Assembly: GCA_018057825.1 (NCBI GenBank)
Contig: JAGPCY010000040.1
Coordinates: forward strand, 1-64,000
Source of the DNA: Kofleriaceae bacterium
Lineage (GTDB): Bacteria > Myxococcota_A > Polyangia > Haliangiales > Haliangiaceae
Reading direction: 5' to 3'
Length of the DNA stretch: 64,000 nt
Shown here one piece after another: positions 1 through 8,406 of the stretch. Under the pieces are notes generated by a model. It saw only the letters and a list, made by a program, of their open reading frames with translations. It did no database searches and was not told where the DNA came from. A program made the translations under genes and the position numbers. Every line of letters starts with the position of its first letter. Position 1 is the stretch's first letter.

Positions 1-222
1 TACCAGCTCATCCCGATCGACCACGCGGGCCAGCTCACCCAGGACCCGCCCGCGATGATCGCGGCGACCGGCGGCCCTGCGGCCGAGGTCCTTGGAACGG
101 GGCCGAGCATCGGCGGTGCGCGAGCGGGCGATCGCCTCCCGCCGCACGCGTCCCCGCCGGTCAGTGACCGCCTGTTCCGGACGCTGCGGCGGCCCCGACC
201 GGGTCACCGACCGGGTCACTGA
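1..222 (+). CDS. 3' end of a protein related to the next gene (partial)
   Basis: Frame 1 is open from the window edge to a TGA at 220-222, giving 73 residues of a protein whose start lies outside the window. Codon use has the G/C-rich third positions typical of real genes here. The first residues (YQLIPIDHAGQ) match residues around 72-83 of the protein at 560-2590 (KYRLDPIDEHGQ), so the two are probably tandem paralogues sharing one N-terminal domain. The last 20 residues turn Arg/Pro-rich. Frame 3, overlapping the end, continues as plausible coding sequence to a TGA at 384, so a frameshift near 185 may have truncated a longer protein. Function unknown. Confidence 0.5.
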   Translation, partial: YQLIPIDHAGQLTQDPPAMIAATGGPAAEVLGTGPSIGGARAGDRLPPHASPPVSDRLFRTLRRPRPGHRPGH

Positions 223-559
223 CCGGGTCGCGCGACGTGATCCCGACCGGTTGCGCGGTGGTCGCCGCGGTCGGCGACGGGGTCACCGCGGTCGGCGACG
301 GGGTCGCGGAGGTCGCCGACCGGGTGCGCCGACCACTTGCGCGCGCGGCGTCGGTCGCGGTCGCGGTCGTCGAGGCGGTGGCCTGACCCCTGCCGCAAGC
401 GTGCGTGCCAAGAATCTTCAAAATCGACCGAGGGGTTTCGTAAAAAGGGCCGGTCTCGTGCCTCTAGGAGTAGAGGCCCCGAGATCTCGGCGCGCCTCCG
501 CCGCCTCGGGGCCCGAGGTGCGCGCGGTGTGGACCGCGCCGGTAGCGGAGGGAACGCCC
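223..559. other. intergenic region with short tandem repeats and a hairpin
   Basis: Between 198 and 232 the sequence ACCGGGTC(A/G)C recurs in tandem, and between 262 and 305 GGTCGGCGACGGGGTC is repeated. Frame 3 stays open to 384 and would read a Val/Ala/Asp-rich peptide, possibly the displaced tail of the upstream gene. A 7-bp hairpin (GCCTCTA / TAGAGGC with loop GGAG) lies at 460-477 and could act as a terminator or leader structure. A good Shine-Dalgarno (GGAGGG) sits just before the ATG at 560. I see no separate convincing gene. Confidence 0.4.
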
Positions 560-2590
560 ATGTCCCAGCTCGCGATCAATCAGCAAGGCGAGCCCTTCAC
601 CGTGCCGCCCGAGGCCCGCACCTGGCTCGTGCGCCGGATGCACGACTCGCCGCGCGGCGGTCCCCAGCGCACGCCCGGCCTCGATGGCGGCCCGGTCACG
701 ATCCCGATCTCGGCCGATCTGTCGGAGTTCCGCGCGCACCTGCGCGGCCAGGGCCTCCCGGCGGGGAAGTACCGGCTCGATCCGATCGACGAGCACGGCC
801 AGCCGGTGCGCGGTCCGTCGGCGTACTTGGTCCTCCCGCCGGAGCGCCCCGAGCGCGGCGAGCTGCGCAACGCGGCCCCCGCCGTGGCGTCTGCGCCGGT
901 GATGGTCGCGGCGGCGGCGCCGCTGGCGCACGCGATCGCGACGGCGCGCCCGGTCGACCCGTCGACCGGGCCGGCCTTTCCGTTGCCGGTGCCGGCGCAC
1001 CTGACCGGCGAGCAGTACTTGCTCGGCGAGGCGATCCGCGCGCTGGCGGCGAGCAACGCGACGTTGACGGCGTCGGTCGCGACCCTGATGGGGTCGGCCG
1101 CGGATCTGCTGCGCGCGGCGGATGGCGCGGCGATGCCCAAGCGCCGTCCGATGGCGGCGCCAGCGCCAGCGCCGGCGCCCCAGGTGATCGTGCAGCCGAT
1201 CCCGACGCCCGTGTACGGGCCTGGCGAGGGCGACGACGACGACGATCGCGAGGAAGCGCCGCCGCCGCCCGAGGCGAAGCCGGCGTGGCAAGACAAGCTC
1301 GGCGATCTGATCGGCGAGCTGTGGCCCATGGCGCAGATGTTCATCAACGCCAAGCTCGAGGACATGGCGAGCGGCGGGGCCGGGGCGATGACCGCCGCGG
1401 CGTCGATGGCGGCGCCGGTGATGCCGCCGCCGGCCGCGGTGATGCCGCCGTCCCCGCCGCCGCCGATGGCGCCCCCCTCGTCGATGGGCCCGCCGCGGGT
1501 CGCGCCGGCGCGCAACGCTCGGCCGCCGATCTCGAACGATCCGCTCACCGATGAGGAGCGCGCGCGGCTCCCGTCCGCCTGGGCGCACCTCAACGCGGTC
1601 GCGCGCCGGATCGGTCCGGTGTGGCGGCCGAAGTTCGAGGCCGAGCTGTCGCGCATGACCCCGACCGCGCGCGATCGGCTGGCGCTGCACGCGAGCACGA
1701 TGACGCTTGCGGCGGCGAGTGCCGAGGCGGTGCGTCAGCTCGGCGTCGCGGAGACGTTGCGAGCGAACCAAGCGGCGGCGGCGCTGGCGAACCTGCCCGA
1801 TGACGCGTTCGACGTGGGCGGCGACGACGCGCCGCTGTCGGTCGCGCCGCCCGAGGTCGACCCGTACGCCCCGACCGCCGCCGAGCTGCCGACGCCGGAG
1901 CAGGTCGCCGCGACGGTCGCGGGCGCGGCGCGCAACGCGGCCCCGGCGGCCCCGGCGGCCCCGAGCGGCGCCCCGGCGGTGTCGCCGCTGGCCGACCTGT
2001 ACAACAACCTCGTGAACGAGGGCTCGTTCCTGTCGCCCTGGTTGGAGCGGGTCCCGGGCGGCGCCGCCGGTGTCGAGGCGATGATCCAAGCGCTGGCTCC
2101 CGAGGCGTTGCCGCTGATCAACGAGCGGTTGGCGGCCGTGGGCGCTCCCTTCGATGACCTGGCGCGGCAGGCGGGCGTCAACCTCCCGCCCGCGGCGACC
2201 GGCGTGCTCCCGCGGAACCAGCGCGGCGTGGTCTACCTCGGTCCGGGCGAAGCGCCGACCGCGCCCCCGACCACCGCCGCGGTGCCGACCCCGGCAGCGC
2301 CGGCCGCCAGCGCGCCGGCCCCGGCCGCGCCGGCCCCGGCCGCGCCGGCCCCGGCCGCGCCGGCCCCGAACATGGCCGCCGCGCTCAAGCGCATGGCCGA
2401 GATCATGCCGCACCTGTCCGCGCCCGAGCAGGCGACCGCCCGCACGATCGCGATGCGCATCCCGACCGCCGAGCGAAACCAGCTCATGGCGGCGATCGTC
2501 GCAGCGCCGATCGATCGCGCCGTCGCGATCGTGCGCGACATCTTGCGCGACTACGACGCGACCGGCCGCCCGTTCGACGTCGCCGCCTGA
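560..2590 (+). CDS. Ala/Pro-rich protein of unknown function from the accessory segment
   Basis: A 676-residue protein. The ATG at 560 is preceded by GGAGGG; the open frame extends upstream to 92 but that part is Arg-rich and unlike coding sequence. Residues 1-95 form a conserved-looking domain shared with the partial gene at 1-222. A stretch near 155-195 (ANATL-type heptads) may be a short coiled coil. Pro/Ala-rich linkers with (A)PAAP repeats separate three helical patches; the last 70 residues are a compact helical domain. There is no signal peptide or transmembrane segment. The neighbouring small membrane protein and recombinase suggest a gene carried by an integrated element, but I do not recognise the family. 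Confidence 0.6.
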   Translation: MSQLAINQQGEPFTVPPEARTWLVRRMHDSPRGGPQRTPGLDGGPVTIPISADLSEFRAHLRGQGLPAGKYRLDPIDEHGQPVRGPSAYLVLPPERPERGELRNAAPAVASAPVMVAAAAPLAHAIATARPVDPSTGPAFPLPVPAHLTGEQYLLGEAIRALAASNATLTASVATLMGSAADLLRAADGAAMPKRRPMAAPAPAPAPQVIVQPIPTPVYGPGEGDDDDDREEAPPPPEAKPAWQDKLGDLIGELWPMAQMFINAKLEDMASGGAGAMTAAASMAAPVMPPPAAVMPPSPPPPMAPPSSMGPPRVAPARNARPPISNDPLTDEERARLPSAWAHLNAVARRIGPVWRPKFEAELSRMTPTARDRLALHASTMTLAAASAEAVRQLGVAETLRANQAAAALANLPDDAFDVGGDDAPLSVAPPEVDPYAPTAAELPTPEQVAATVAGAARNAAPAAPAAPSGAPAVSPLADLYNNLVNEGSFLSPWLERVPGGAAGVEAMIQALAPEALPLINERLAAVGAPFDDLARQAGVNLPPAATGVLPRNQRGVVYLGPGEAPTAPPTTAAVPTPAAPAASAPAPAAPAPAAPAPAAPAPNMAAALKRMAEIMPHLSAPEQATARTIAMRIPTAERNQLMAAIVAAPIDRAVAIVRDILRDYDATGRPFDVAA

Positions 2591-2604
2591 AACAGGAGCC
2601 CCCA

Positions 2605-2871
2605 ATGAAGACCACCGCACACTCTGCCCATCGTCCGCACCACAACGTTCCCAGCCGCCCGTCGTTCACGTCGAGCGCGCTAGCCTGGCTGCGGGGCGCG
2701 GCGCAACGCGCGGCGACCCTCGCGCGCCGCGCAATCAACACCGCGACGGCGACGGCAGGGGCGGTCCTCACTCGTGTGGCCACCTGGGCCGGCACCACCC
2801 CGGGGGCTGTCCTCGTCAGCGTCGGTGCGTTCCTCGTCCTGGTGGCTGCATTGATCGCGGCCAACCGCTAG
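2605..2871 (+). CDS. small membrane protein
   Basis: An 88-residue protein starting 14 nt after the previous stop, with an AGGAG ribosome-binding site, so probably in the same operon. Residues 1-60 are basic, His/Arg/Ala-rich and helical. Residues 66-85 form one hydrophobic segment (VLVSVGAFLVLVAALIA) that should span the membrane, followed by a short NR tail. Not a recognised family. Small single-span proteins of this sort are common on phage-like and plasmid-like elements, but nothing in the sequence fixes a job. Confidence 0.55.
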   Translation: MKTTAHSAHRPHHNVPSRPSFTSSALAWLRGAAQRAATLARRAINTATATAGAVLTRVATWAGTTPGAVLVSVGAFLVLVAALIAANR

Positions 2872-2963
2872 CGCACACCGTCGCAGGGATCGGGCTTGCG
2901 TTCGCGACGCCACGCCTTACCTTCTCGCCCGTGCAAGGGTTCGTCGACGGGAAAGGTTCTGCT

Positions 2964-4196
2964 ATGCCCGTCACTGTTGAGGATGGCCGTTGGTTGGCTC
3001 GCCCCGTCGTCACGTTCGCGGACGGCACCACGAAGCGGATCGCCGTGCGACCGCGCAAGTGGGGCTTCCCGAACACCGAGCGCGGGGCCGAGCTGGCCGA
3101 GCGCATCGCGATCGCGGTCGCGCTGCAAAGCACCTCGTCGACGTTCCGACCCAACCCGATGGCCGCGCGGCCCGGCGTCCTGTCGCTCCCTGCGACCGGC
3201 CCCGCGCCGGCGGTCCCTGCCAAGGAGGTCCCCACCTTCCCAACGTTCGGCGAGTTTGCGACGACGCTGATCGATCACGCCACCGCGAACCAGCGCGCCG
3301 CGGCGACCGTCGCCGCGGTCCGCAAGTTCGTCGCGCGCGCCCTGCCGTACTTCGGCCCGAAGCGCCTCGACCAGATCGGGGCGACCGAGGTCACCGCCTG
3401 GACCCGTCAGTTGCAGGACGCGGGGCTCTCCGTGGGCTCCTTGGCGTTCTACCGCTGGCGTCTCAAGTCGGCGCTCGCGGTCGCCCGGGAGTACCACCCG
3501 GGCCTCGGGCCCGCCCCCCGCATCGAGGTCGCAAAGGCCCCGCGGCGCGAGGTCGTCATCCTGACCGCCGCGCAGATCGCCCGGTTGATCGAAGTGGCCG
3601 ATCCTCGGATCGCCACCATGATCGACCTGGCCGATTCCCTCGGCCTTCGGGTCGGCGAGCTGCGCCAGCTCCGGCGCGTCGCGGTGCGGTGGGCTCCGCC
3701 GGTCATCGACGTGCGCGAGGCGGTCGTCGGGAACGTCGTCGGCCCCCCCAAGGGTCGGCGCGCCCGCGCGGTGCCCATGACCGCGCGGCTAGCGGCGGCG
3801 CTGCAAGCGCACGTCGAGCGGTCGCCGGCGTCCGAGTGGGTCTTTCCCGACCACGACGGGCGCCGCATGCGCGAGGCACGCGTCCGGCAACTGCTCGACG
3901 CCGCCTTCGCCGCCGCCGGCATCCAGCGGCCCCGCGGCCTGGCCTGGCACTGGTACCGCCACAGTTGCGCCACCCGGCTTCAGACCGAGTGCCAGGTGCC
4001 CCCCGGGATCGTCGGTCGCCTCCTGGGCCACAGCGACCTGGCCACCCTCGCCGGATACACGCACGTCACCCACGCCCACCAGCTCGCCGCCCTCGAGTCC
4101 GCCGAGACCCTTCGGCCCGCGGCGACCCCGGCGGCGACCCCCGCGCCGACCGCGGCAACGACCGCGACCGCCACCGCTTCCGCGATGGCGGCCTAG
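2964..4196 (+). CDS. tyrosine recombinase / phage-type integrase
   Basis: A 410-residue site-specific recombinase. Residues 90-185 form a core-binding SAM-like domain and 195-375 the catalytic domain. All catalytic positions are visible: Arg229 in LGLRVGEL, Lys263 in the beta-hairpin, His329 and Arg332 in HWYRHS, His356 in LLGHS and the nucleophile Tyr365 in GYTH. After Tyr365 the protein runs into a 35-residue Ala/Thr/Pro low-complexity tail, which is unusual. The ATG at 2964 is chosen because the upstream frame is a shadow of the preceding genes. It most likely integrates or excises the segment at the left of the window; the attachment site was not identified. Confidence 0.9.
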   Translation: MPVTVEDGRWLARPVVTFADGTTKRIAVRPRKWGFPNTERGAELAERIAIAVALQSTSSTFRPNPMAARPGVLSLPATGPAPAVPAKEVPTFPTFGEFATTLIDHATANQRAAATVAAVRKFVARALPYFGPKRLDQIGATEVTAWTRQLQDAGLSVGSLAFYRWRLKSALAVAREYHPGLGPAPRIEVAKAPRREVVILTAAQIARLIEVADPRIATMIDLADSLGLRVGELRQLRRVAVRWAPPVIDVREAVVGNVVGPPKGRRARAVPMTARLAAALQAHVERSPASEWVFPDHDGRRMREARVRQLLDAAFAAAGIQRPRGLAWHWYRHSCATRLQTECQVPPGIVGRLLGHSDLATLAGYTHVTHAHQLAALESAETLRPAATPAATPAPTAATTATATASAMAA

Positions 4197-4203
4197 GAAT
4201 CGT

Positions 4204-4231
4204 GGCCGGAAACGGCCGGAAACGGCCGGCC
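4204..4231. repeat. GGCCGGAAAC tandem repeat after the integrase
   Basis: Two full copies and one partial copy of GGCCGGAAAC begin 8 nt after the recombinase stop codon. The array is partly self-complementary (GGCC cores), so it could be a recombinase arm-type or attachment site or part of a terminator. There is no T-run. Only the repeat itself is certain. Confidence 0.5.
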
Positions 4232-4272
4232 AGCGCACCTAACCAGCCGAAACTACACGCTCACGAAGATAC

Positions 4273-4301
4273 GGTGACAAACCTCTCCAAAAAACACAGT
4301 T
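4273..4301. repeat. solo half of the 55.8-56.5 kb hairpin repeat
   Basis: GGTGACAAACCTCTCC followed by an A-run and CAGTT is nearly the same as the sequence at the right end of the hairpin array, just beyond the sigma-factor gene (56501-56527). The left arm of the hairpin is missing here. In both places the element touches the 3' end of a minus-strand gene. It marks a dispersed repeat family of this genome. Confidence 0.6.
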
Positions 4302-4512
4302 AACGATGACCCACGGTCATCAGCAACCCGAGGCTCACGCCGAGACCGGTGGTGAGCAGCGGGTTGGCCCGGTTGGGTCAACCGCTGTCGCAGCCGTAGA
4401 AGTAGTAGAACGCGAAGCCGGCCAGGCCGCCGACGATGGCGCCGGCGATGGGGAGCCACGGGCTCGGCCGCAGGCGAGGGACCGGGGGCTCGGGCGGCGA
4501 CGCGGCGCTCAT
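4300..4512 (-). CDS. DUF6132-like small membrane protein, candidate selenoprotein (in-frame UGA)
   Basis: Reading from the ATG at 4512 gives a Pro-rich lead, one membrane span (residues about 20-37) and then YGCDSG, after which a TGA at 4380-4378 interrupts the frame. If that UGA is read as selenocysteine the protein continues PNRANP and a second hydrophobic segment (LLTTGLGVSLGLLMTVG) and ends at TAA (4302-4300), 70 residues in all. DUF6132 proteins, from memory, have two spans with a GCxSGxC...NP motif between them, so both the Cys-rich turn and the NP after the UGA fit, although one residue is missing between Gly and Pro. The conservative alternative is a 44-residue truncated protein (4378-4512). 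Confidence 0.5.
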
Positions 4513-4529
4513 GGACGGAGGGTAGCGCG

Positions 4530-6158
4530 TCACGGCGGGTAGAGCGACGCGCAGGTGAAGACCTCGCCGGTCACGGTGGGCTCCGGAGTCATCGGGCCGT
4601 CGCCGCCGTGGGCCTGGCGGAGCGCGCTGGTCACGACGCGGCCACCGGCGATCTCGGCGAGGACCGTGGCGCCGACCGTCGGGGTCCGGGCCATGGTCGT
4701 GCGGTCGACGGCGTAGAGCCCGAAGTGTGGCCGGTAGCCCTCGGCCCACTCGAAGTTGTCGGTCAGGCTCCAGTAGTAGAACCCGCGCACGTCGGCGCCG
4801 GCGGCCTTGGCGGCGGCGATCTGCTCGAGGGCGCGGACGATGTTCTCGGCGCGGCGGGCGCCGACGTCGGTGGCGATGCCGGACTCGGAGATGACCAGCG
4901 GCAGGCCGGGATAGCGCCCGGCCATCTGGGTGATGATCGCGCCCAGGCCGGGCGCATAGAACTCGTAGCCCATGGTCGGCACGCAGAAGGTCGGATCGGT
5001 CGGCGGCAGGCACGAGCCGAAGTCGAAGGCGCCGAAGCACGGGGTGAGGCCGAGCTCGCGGATGGCCTGGCTCTGGCCGGTGACCCCGGTGCGGAAGTAG
5101 TACTGCAGGCCGAGCCAGTCGAGCTTGTTGCGCCAGGTCGGCTGCGGCTCGTCGGGCGTGCCGTCGAGGTTGGCGTCGAACATCCCGGCGGTGAGCGCGT
5201 CGATCGCCAGGTGGTGATACAGGTACGTGACCTTGTCGCGCGCGGCGACGTCGCGCGGGTCGGTCGACGGCAGGTTGCCGCCGGCCGCGGTCCAGTCGGC
5301 GATCGACAGGGTCAGGCCGACCGCGGCGACGACGCCGTCGCCGTCGGCGTCGGTGGTGTCGGCGGCCTTGATCGCGTCGTACATGCGGGCGTGGGCGGCC
5401 AGGTAGTCGCGGACCACCGGCACGAAGTCGGTGAGGAGCTGACCGACGGTGATGCGCCCGGGCGGGAACTGGCCGATGCCGTAGGCGGCGAGCAGGTAGT
5501 TGACCGGCTCGTTGAGGGTGGCCCACTCGTCGACCCGATCGCCGTAGCGGCGCGCCAGCTCGCCGGCCAGCTCGGCCATCTCGTCGACGATCTGGGCGCC
5601 GCCGGCCGAGCCCAGGCCGCACAGGTTGGTGTCGGAGGGCCCACCGGCGCAGTCGGTGGCGCGCGGGTCGGCGACCCACAGCGGGTTCGAGAAGTGGTGG
5701 ATCGTGATCATCGGACGGATGCCGCGCGCGACCATGGCGTCGAGCTGGGCGCGGTAGTGCGCGAAGGCCGCCTCGTCCCAGGTGTCGCGCGTCGGCTCGA
5801 CCCGCGCCCACTCGATCGAGAACCGGTAGCTGTCGAGGTTGGTCGCCTCGACCAGCGCCAGATCGTCGATGGCCCGGGTGTAACCGTCGACGGCGTCGCC
5901 GACGAACTCGCGGCCCTTGCCCAGGCCGCCCTCGGCCACGGGGCGGGTCCACAGGTACCAGTCGGTCAGCGTGTTGCCGTCCTCGATCTGGGTCGCGGCG
6001 CTGGCGGCCCCGAAGCGGAAGCCGGTGCGGCCAGCGTCGCCGGTCAGGGGACCGATCGCGCCGAAGGGCAGCGGCGGAGGTGGCGCGGGATCGTCGCCGC
6101 AGGCGGTGACGGCCAGGGCCAGGGCGACAGGGCAGGCGAGGGCGCGCGCGGCGAGCAT
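4530..6158 (-). CDS. GH1 family beta-glycosidase lipoprotein
   Basis: A 542-residue exported glycoside hydrolase family 1 enzyme, expected to cleave beta-glucosides or beta-galactosides outside the cytoplasm. The N-terminus is a lipoprotein signal (lipobox LAVTAC, Cys20). The GH1 barrel follows: FRFGAASAATQIEDG near 46, the acid/base in TLNEP (Glu217), and the nucleophile in LVISESG (Glu425; the usual form is ITENG). The WSLTDNFEW motif near 463 is the classical aglycone-site tryptophan loop. An insertion around 260-300 (DTTDADGDGV) looks like a metal-binding loop. It is about 80 residues longer than cytoplasmic GH1 enzymes because of the signal and loops. Transcribed away from the yceD promoter. 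Confidence 0.88.
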   Translation of the reverse strand: MLAARALACPVALALAVTACGDDPAPPPPLPFGAIGPLTGDAGRTGFRFGAASAATQIEDGNTLTDWYLWTRPVAEGGLGKGREFVGDAVDGYTRAIDDLALVEATNLDSYRFSIEWARVEPTRDTWDEAAFAHYRAQLDAMVARGIRPMITIHHFSNPLWVADPRATDCAGGPSDTNLCGLGSAGGAQIVDEMAELAGELARRYGDRVDEWATLNEPVNYLLAAYGIGQFPPGRITVGQLLTDFVPVVRDYLAAHARMYDAIKAADTTDADGDGVVAAVGLTLSIADWTAAGGNLPSTDPRDVAARDKVTYLYHHLAIDALTAGMFDANLDGTPDEPQPTWRNKLDWLGLQYYFRTGVTGQSQAIRELGLTPCFGAFDFGSCLPPTDPTFCVPTMGYEFYAPGLGAIITQMAGRYPGLPLVISESGIATDVGARRAENIVRALEQIAAAKAAGADVRGFYYWSLTDNFEWAEGYRPHFGLYAVDRTTMARTPTVGATVLAEIAGGRVVTSALRQAHGGDGPMTPEPTVTGEVFTCASLYPP

Positions 6159-6229
6159 CGGCGCATGGTGCCATCGGCGGCCGGTCCTTCGCGGGCCCTA
6201 AGACGTCGTAACCGTTGCTGTCATCCGCC

Positions 6230-6257
6230 TTGACAGGGGGCCGCCGGCACATATACT
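6230..6257 (+). promoter_or_regulatory. sigma-70 promoter for the yceD-rpmF-fab block
   Basis: A perfect -35 TTGACA (6230-6235) and a good -10 TATACT (6252-6257) are separated by 16 nt. The expected transcription start near 6264 lies about 26 nt before the GTG of the DUF177 gene. This is the clearest promoter in the window and fits a highly expressed ribosomal-protein/fatty-acid block. Confidence 0.75.
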
Positions 6258-6289
6258 CGCCGGCCTCCCGACGTTCCCAGATCCGAGCC

Positions 6290-6910
6290 GTGCGTCCGCC
6301 CGTCAAGTCCCTCACGCCGTTCCAGGTCGATGTCCGCGATCTGCCGACCCGCCGCGTCATCGCGATCGAGCCGAGCTTCGTCGCCGACGCGGTGGCCGGG
6401 ATGCCGCTGCGCGAGGCCCTGGGCGACGATCGCTCGGTGGCCGACGGCGGTGAGGCCGAGCTCGAGCTGTACAGCGACGAATCGACCGACACCACGGTCT
6501 TCGTCCACGGCGCGATCCGCGGGACGGTGGCGATCGCGTGCTGCCGATGCGTGACCCCGGTCGCGGTGACCTTCGACGAGCGGGTCCGCGTGACGTTCGT
6601 GCTGGCGGCCCCGACCGCGGCCGACGGCGGCGCCACCCCGGGCGCCCAGGGCGCGGCCGACGATGAGGATGGCGTCGAGCTGTCCGCCGATGAGCTCGAC
6701 GTCTTCCCGTACGACGGGGAGATCGTCGATCTGGCGCCGCTGGTGCGCGAGCAGTTCGTGCTCGCGGTTCCCTTCGCGCCGCTGTGCAAGGACGACTGCG
6801 CCGGCCTGTGCCCGCAGTGCGGCGTCGATCGCAACCTGTCCACCTGCGCCTGTACCCGCCCGGCCGATCCGCGGTTTGCCGCCCTGGCCGGGCTGAAGCT
6901 CCCGTCGTGA
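6290..6910 (+). CDS. YceD/DUF177 protein
   Basis: A 206-residue member of the DUF177 (YceD) family, found almost always just upstream of rpmF and linked to 23S rRNA or ribosome maturation. The GTG at 6290 is preferred over the upstream ATG (6215), which lies ahead of the promoter. A CCRC-type pair sits mid-protein, and near the C-terminus LCKDDCAGLCPQCG plus CAC forms the conserved cysteine cluster typical of the bacterial family. An acidic Asp/Glu stretch separates the halves. rpmF follows after 71 nt. Confidence 0.88.
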   Translation: MRPPVKSLTPFQVDVRDLPTRRVIAIEPSFVADAVAGMPLREALGDDRSVADGGEAELELYSDESTDTTVFVHGAIRGTVAIACCRCVTPVAVTFDERVRVTFVLAAPTAADGGATPGAQGAADDEDGVELSADELDVFPYDGEIVDLAPLVREQFVLAVPFAPLCKDDCAGLCPQCGVDRNLSTCACTRPADPRFAALAGLKLPS

Positions 6911-6981
6911 CCGGCCCGAGCGTCTTGACGACGACCGACGCCCTGCGCTAGTCCTCCACGTCCCAAGCCCGAGAGAGTGTC

Positions 6982-7188
6982 ATGGCCCTTCAGAAGCGTC
7001 GCCGCGGCCCCGCCCGCACTGGTCACCAACGGTCTGCCTGGATGAAGAAGTCCGGAGCCAACCGGCCGGCCGTCAACGCCTGCCCGAACTGCGCCGCGCC
7101 GCGCATCCCGCACCGGGTGTGCATGGCGTGTGGCTTCTACGACGGCCAGCAGGTCGTCGCCGGCAAGCAGACCGAGGCCGGCGAGTAA
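6982..7188 (+). CDS. rpmF: 50S ribosomal protein L32
   Basis: A 68-residue zinc-binding L32. The basic N-terminus (ALQKRRRGPARTGHQRS) is followed by CPNC and CMAC (four zinc ligands), so this is the zinc-containing form. The length is normal. It sits between yceD and plsX as in most bacteria, linking translation to membrane-lipid synthesis. Confidence 0.96.
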   Translation: MALQKRRRGPARTGHQRSAWMKKSGANRPAVNACPNCAAPRIPHRVCMACGFYDGQQVVAGKQTEAGE

Positions 7189-7288
7189 CCGACCCGCGCG
7201 GCCGGCGCGGTGGCACCGCGTCGACGCCGCTTGGGGTTCGCGCTCGCCAACGATTGACTTCCGCCCCTAGGGGCCCTACGCATCGGCG

Positions 7289-8317
7289 GTGACCGCCCGC
7301 GTGATCGCGATCGACGCGATGGGCTCAGACCGCGCGCCTGGCCCCGACGTGGCCGGCGCGATCGCCGCCGTGCGTGAGGCCCCCCTCGAGGTCTTGCTGG
7401 TCGGCGACGGCCCACGCCTCGAGGCCGAGCTGGCCCGGATCGGCGCCGCCCGCGAGCGGGGCGTGACCGTGGTGCACGCGCCCGAGGTCGTGGCCCATGA
7501 CGAGCACCCGGGCGCGGCCTACCGCGCCAAGCGCCAGTCGTCGCTGCGGGTGGCGATCGATCAGGTGGCGTCGGGGGCCGCCGGGGCCCTGGTGTCGGCG
7601 GGCAACAGCGGCGCGGTGCTGGCCCACGCCCTGTTCGTCCTCGGCCGCAGCCCCGGTGTCGAGCGACCGGCGCTGATCACGGTGTTCCCGACCACCGCCG
7701 GGCCGCTGACCCTGGGCGACGTCGGCGCCAACGTCGAGCCCCGGCCGTCGATGCTCGCGCAGTTCGCGGTCCTGGGCGCGGCCTACGACCGCGCGGTCCA
7801 CGGCCGGTCGCGGCCCCGGGTCGGGCTCCTCGCCAACGGCACCGAGCCGACCAAGGGCACGGAGCTGACCCGGGCGGCGGCGCTGCTGATCGCGGCGGCC
7901 GCGCCCCGGGCCGGCTTCGAGTTCGTCGGGCTGGTCGAGGGCTCGGGGATCTGGGACGGCGCGGTCGACGTGGTCGCGACCGACGGCTTCACCGGCAACG
8001 TCGTGCTCAAGGCCTGCGAGGGCGTAGCGACGGCGCTGTTCGGCCTGGTCCGGCAGCGCCTCGAGGCGACGCCGCGGGCCAAGCTGGGCGGCGCCCTGGT
8101 CGCGCCGGCGCTGCGCGATCTCGGGCGGCGCATCGACTTCGCGGAGACCGGCGGCGCGCTCCTGGCCGGCGTCGCCGGGGTGGTCGTGATCGCCCACGGC
8201 CGCAGCGACACGACGGCGATGAAGAACGCGATCCTCCTGGCCGATCGCTTCGCCGCCGCCGATCTGGCCACCCGCCTCGCGGCCGGGGTGGCGGCCACCG
8301 TCGACGCACCGCGCTAG
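7289..8317 (+). CDS. plsX: phosphate acyltransferase PlsX
   Basis: A 342-residue enzyme that converts acyl-ACP to acyl-phosphate for phospholipid synthesis. The N-terminus (VIAIDAMGSDRAPGPDV) carries the DAMG(G/S)D signature, and SAGNSGAV, LGDVGAN and DGFTGNVVLK are the family motifs in order. The start is a GTG at 7289 in a position matching other PlsX proteins. The 100 bp before it contain TTGACT at 7254 and the palindrome CCCCTAGGGG, possibly an additional promoter. fabD follows after about 90 nt. Confidence 0.95.
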   Translation: MTARVIAIDAMGSDRAPGPDVAGAIAAVREAPLEVLLVGDGPRLEAELARIGAARERGVTVVHAPEVVAHDEHPGAAYRAKRQSSLRVAIDQVASGAAGALVSAGNSGAVLAHALFVLGRSPGVERPALITVFPTTAGPLTLGDVGANVEPRPSMLAQFAVLGAAYDRAVHGRSRPRVGLLANGTEPTKGTELTRAAALLIAAAAPRAGFEFVGLVEGSGIWDGAVDVVATDGFTGNVVLKACEGVATALFGLVRQRLEATPRAKLGGALVAPALRDLGRRIDFAETGGALLAGVAGVVVIAHGRSDTTAMKNAILLADRFAAADLATRLAAGVAATVDAPR

Positions 8318-8406
8318 CCCCTGCGAATCAGCGGTGGCGGACCGGCGCGCGTTTTTCGCGGGTCGGTGGCTTTCCCCCGGCCCGGGGGTGTGCAAGAACG
8401 CCGGCC

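Noticed and set aside
161-421. Minus-strand open frames opposite the first genes
   Set aside because: They have poor codon bias and are shadows of GC-rich sequence.
6925-6960. A promoter ahead of rpmF (TTGACG)
   Set aside because: There is no acceptable -10 at the right distance, and the gene is served by the promoter at 6230.
4378-7113. A 911-residue minus-strand frame across yceD and the GH1 gene
   Set aside because: Only its last 44 residues look real (the DUF6132-like protein); the rest is a shadow of yceD and of GH1 in another frame.
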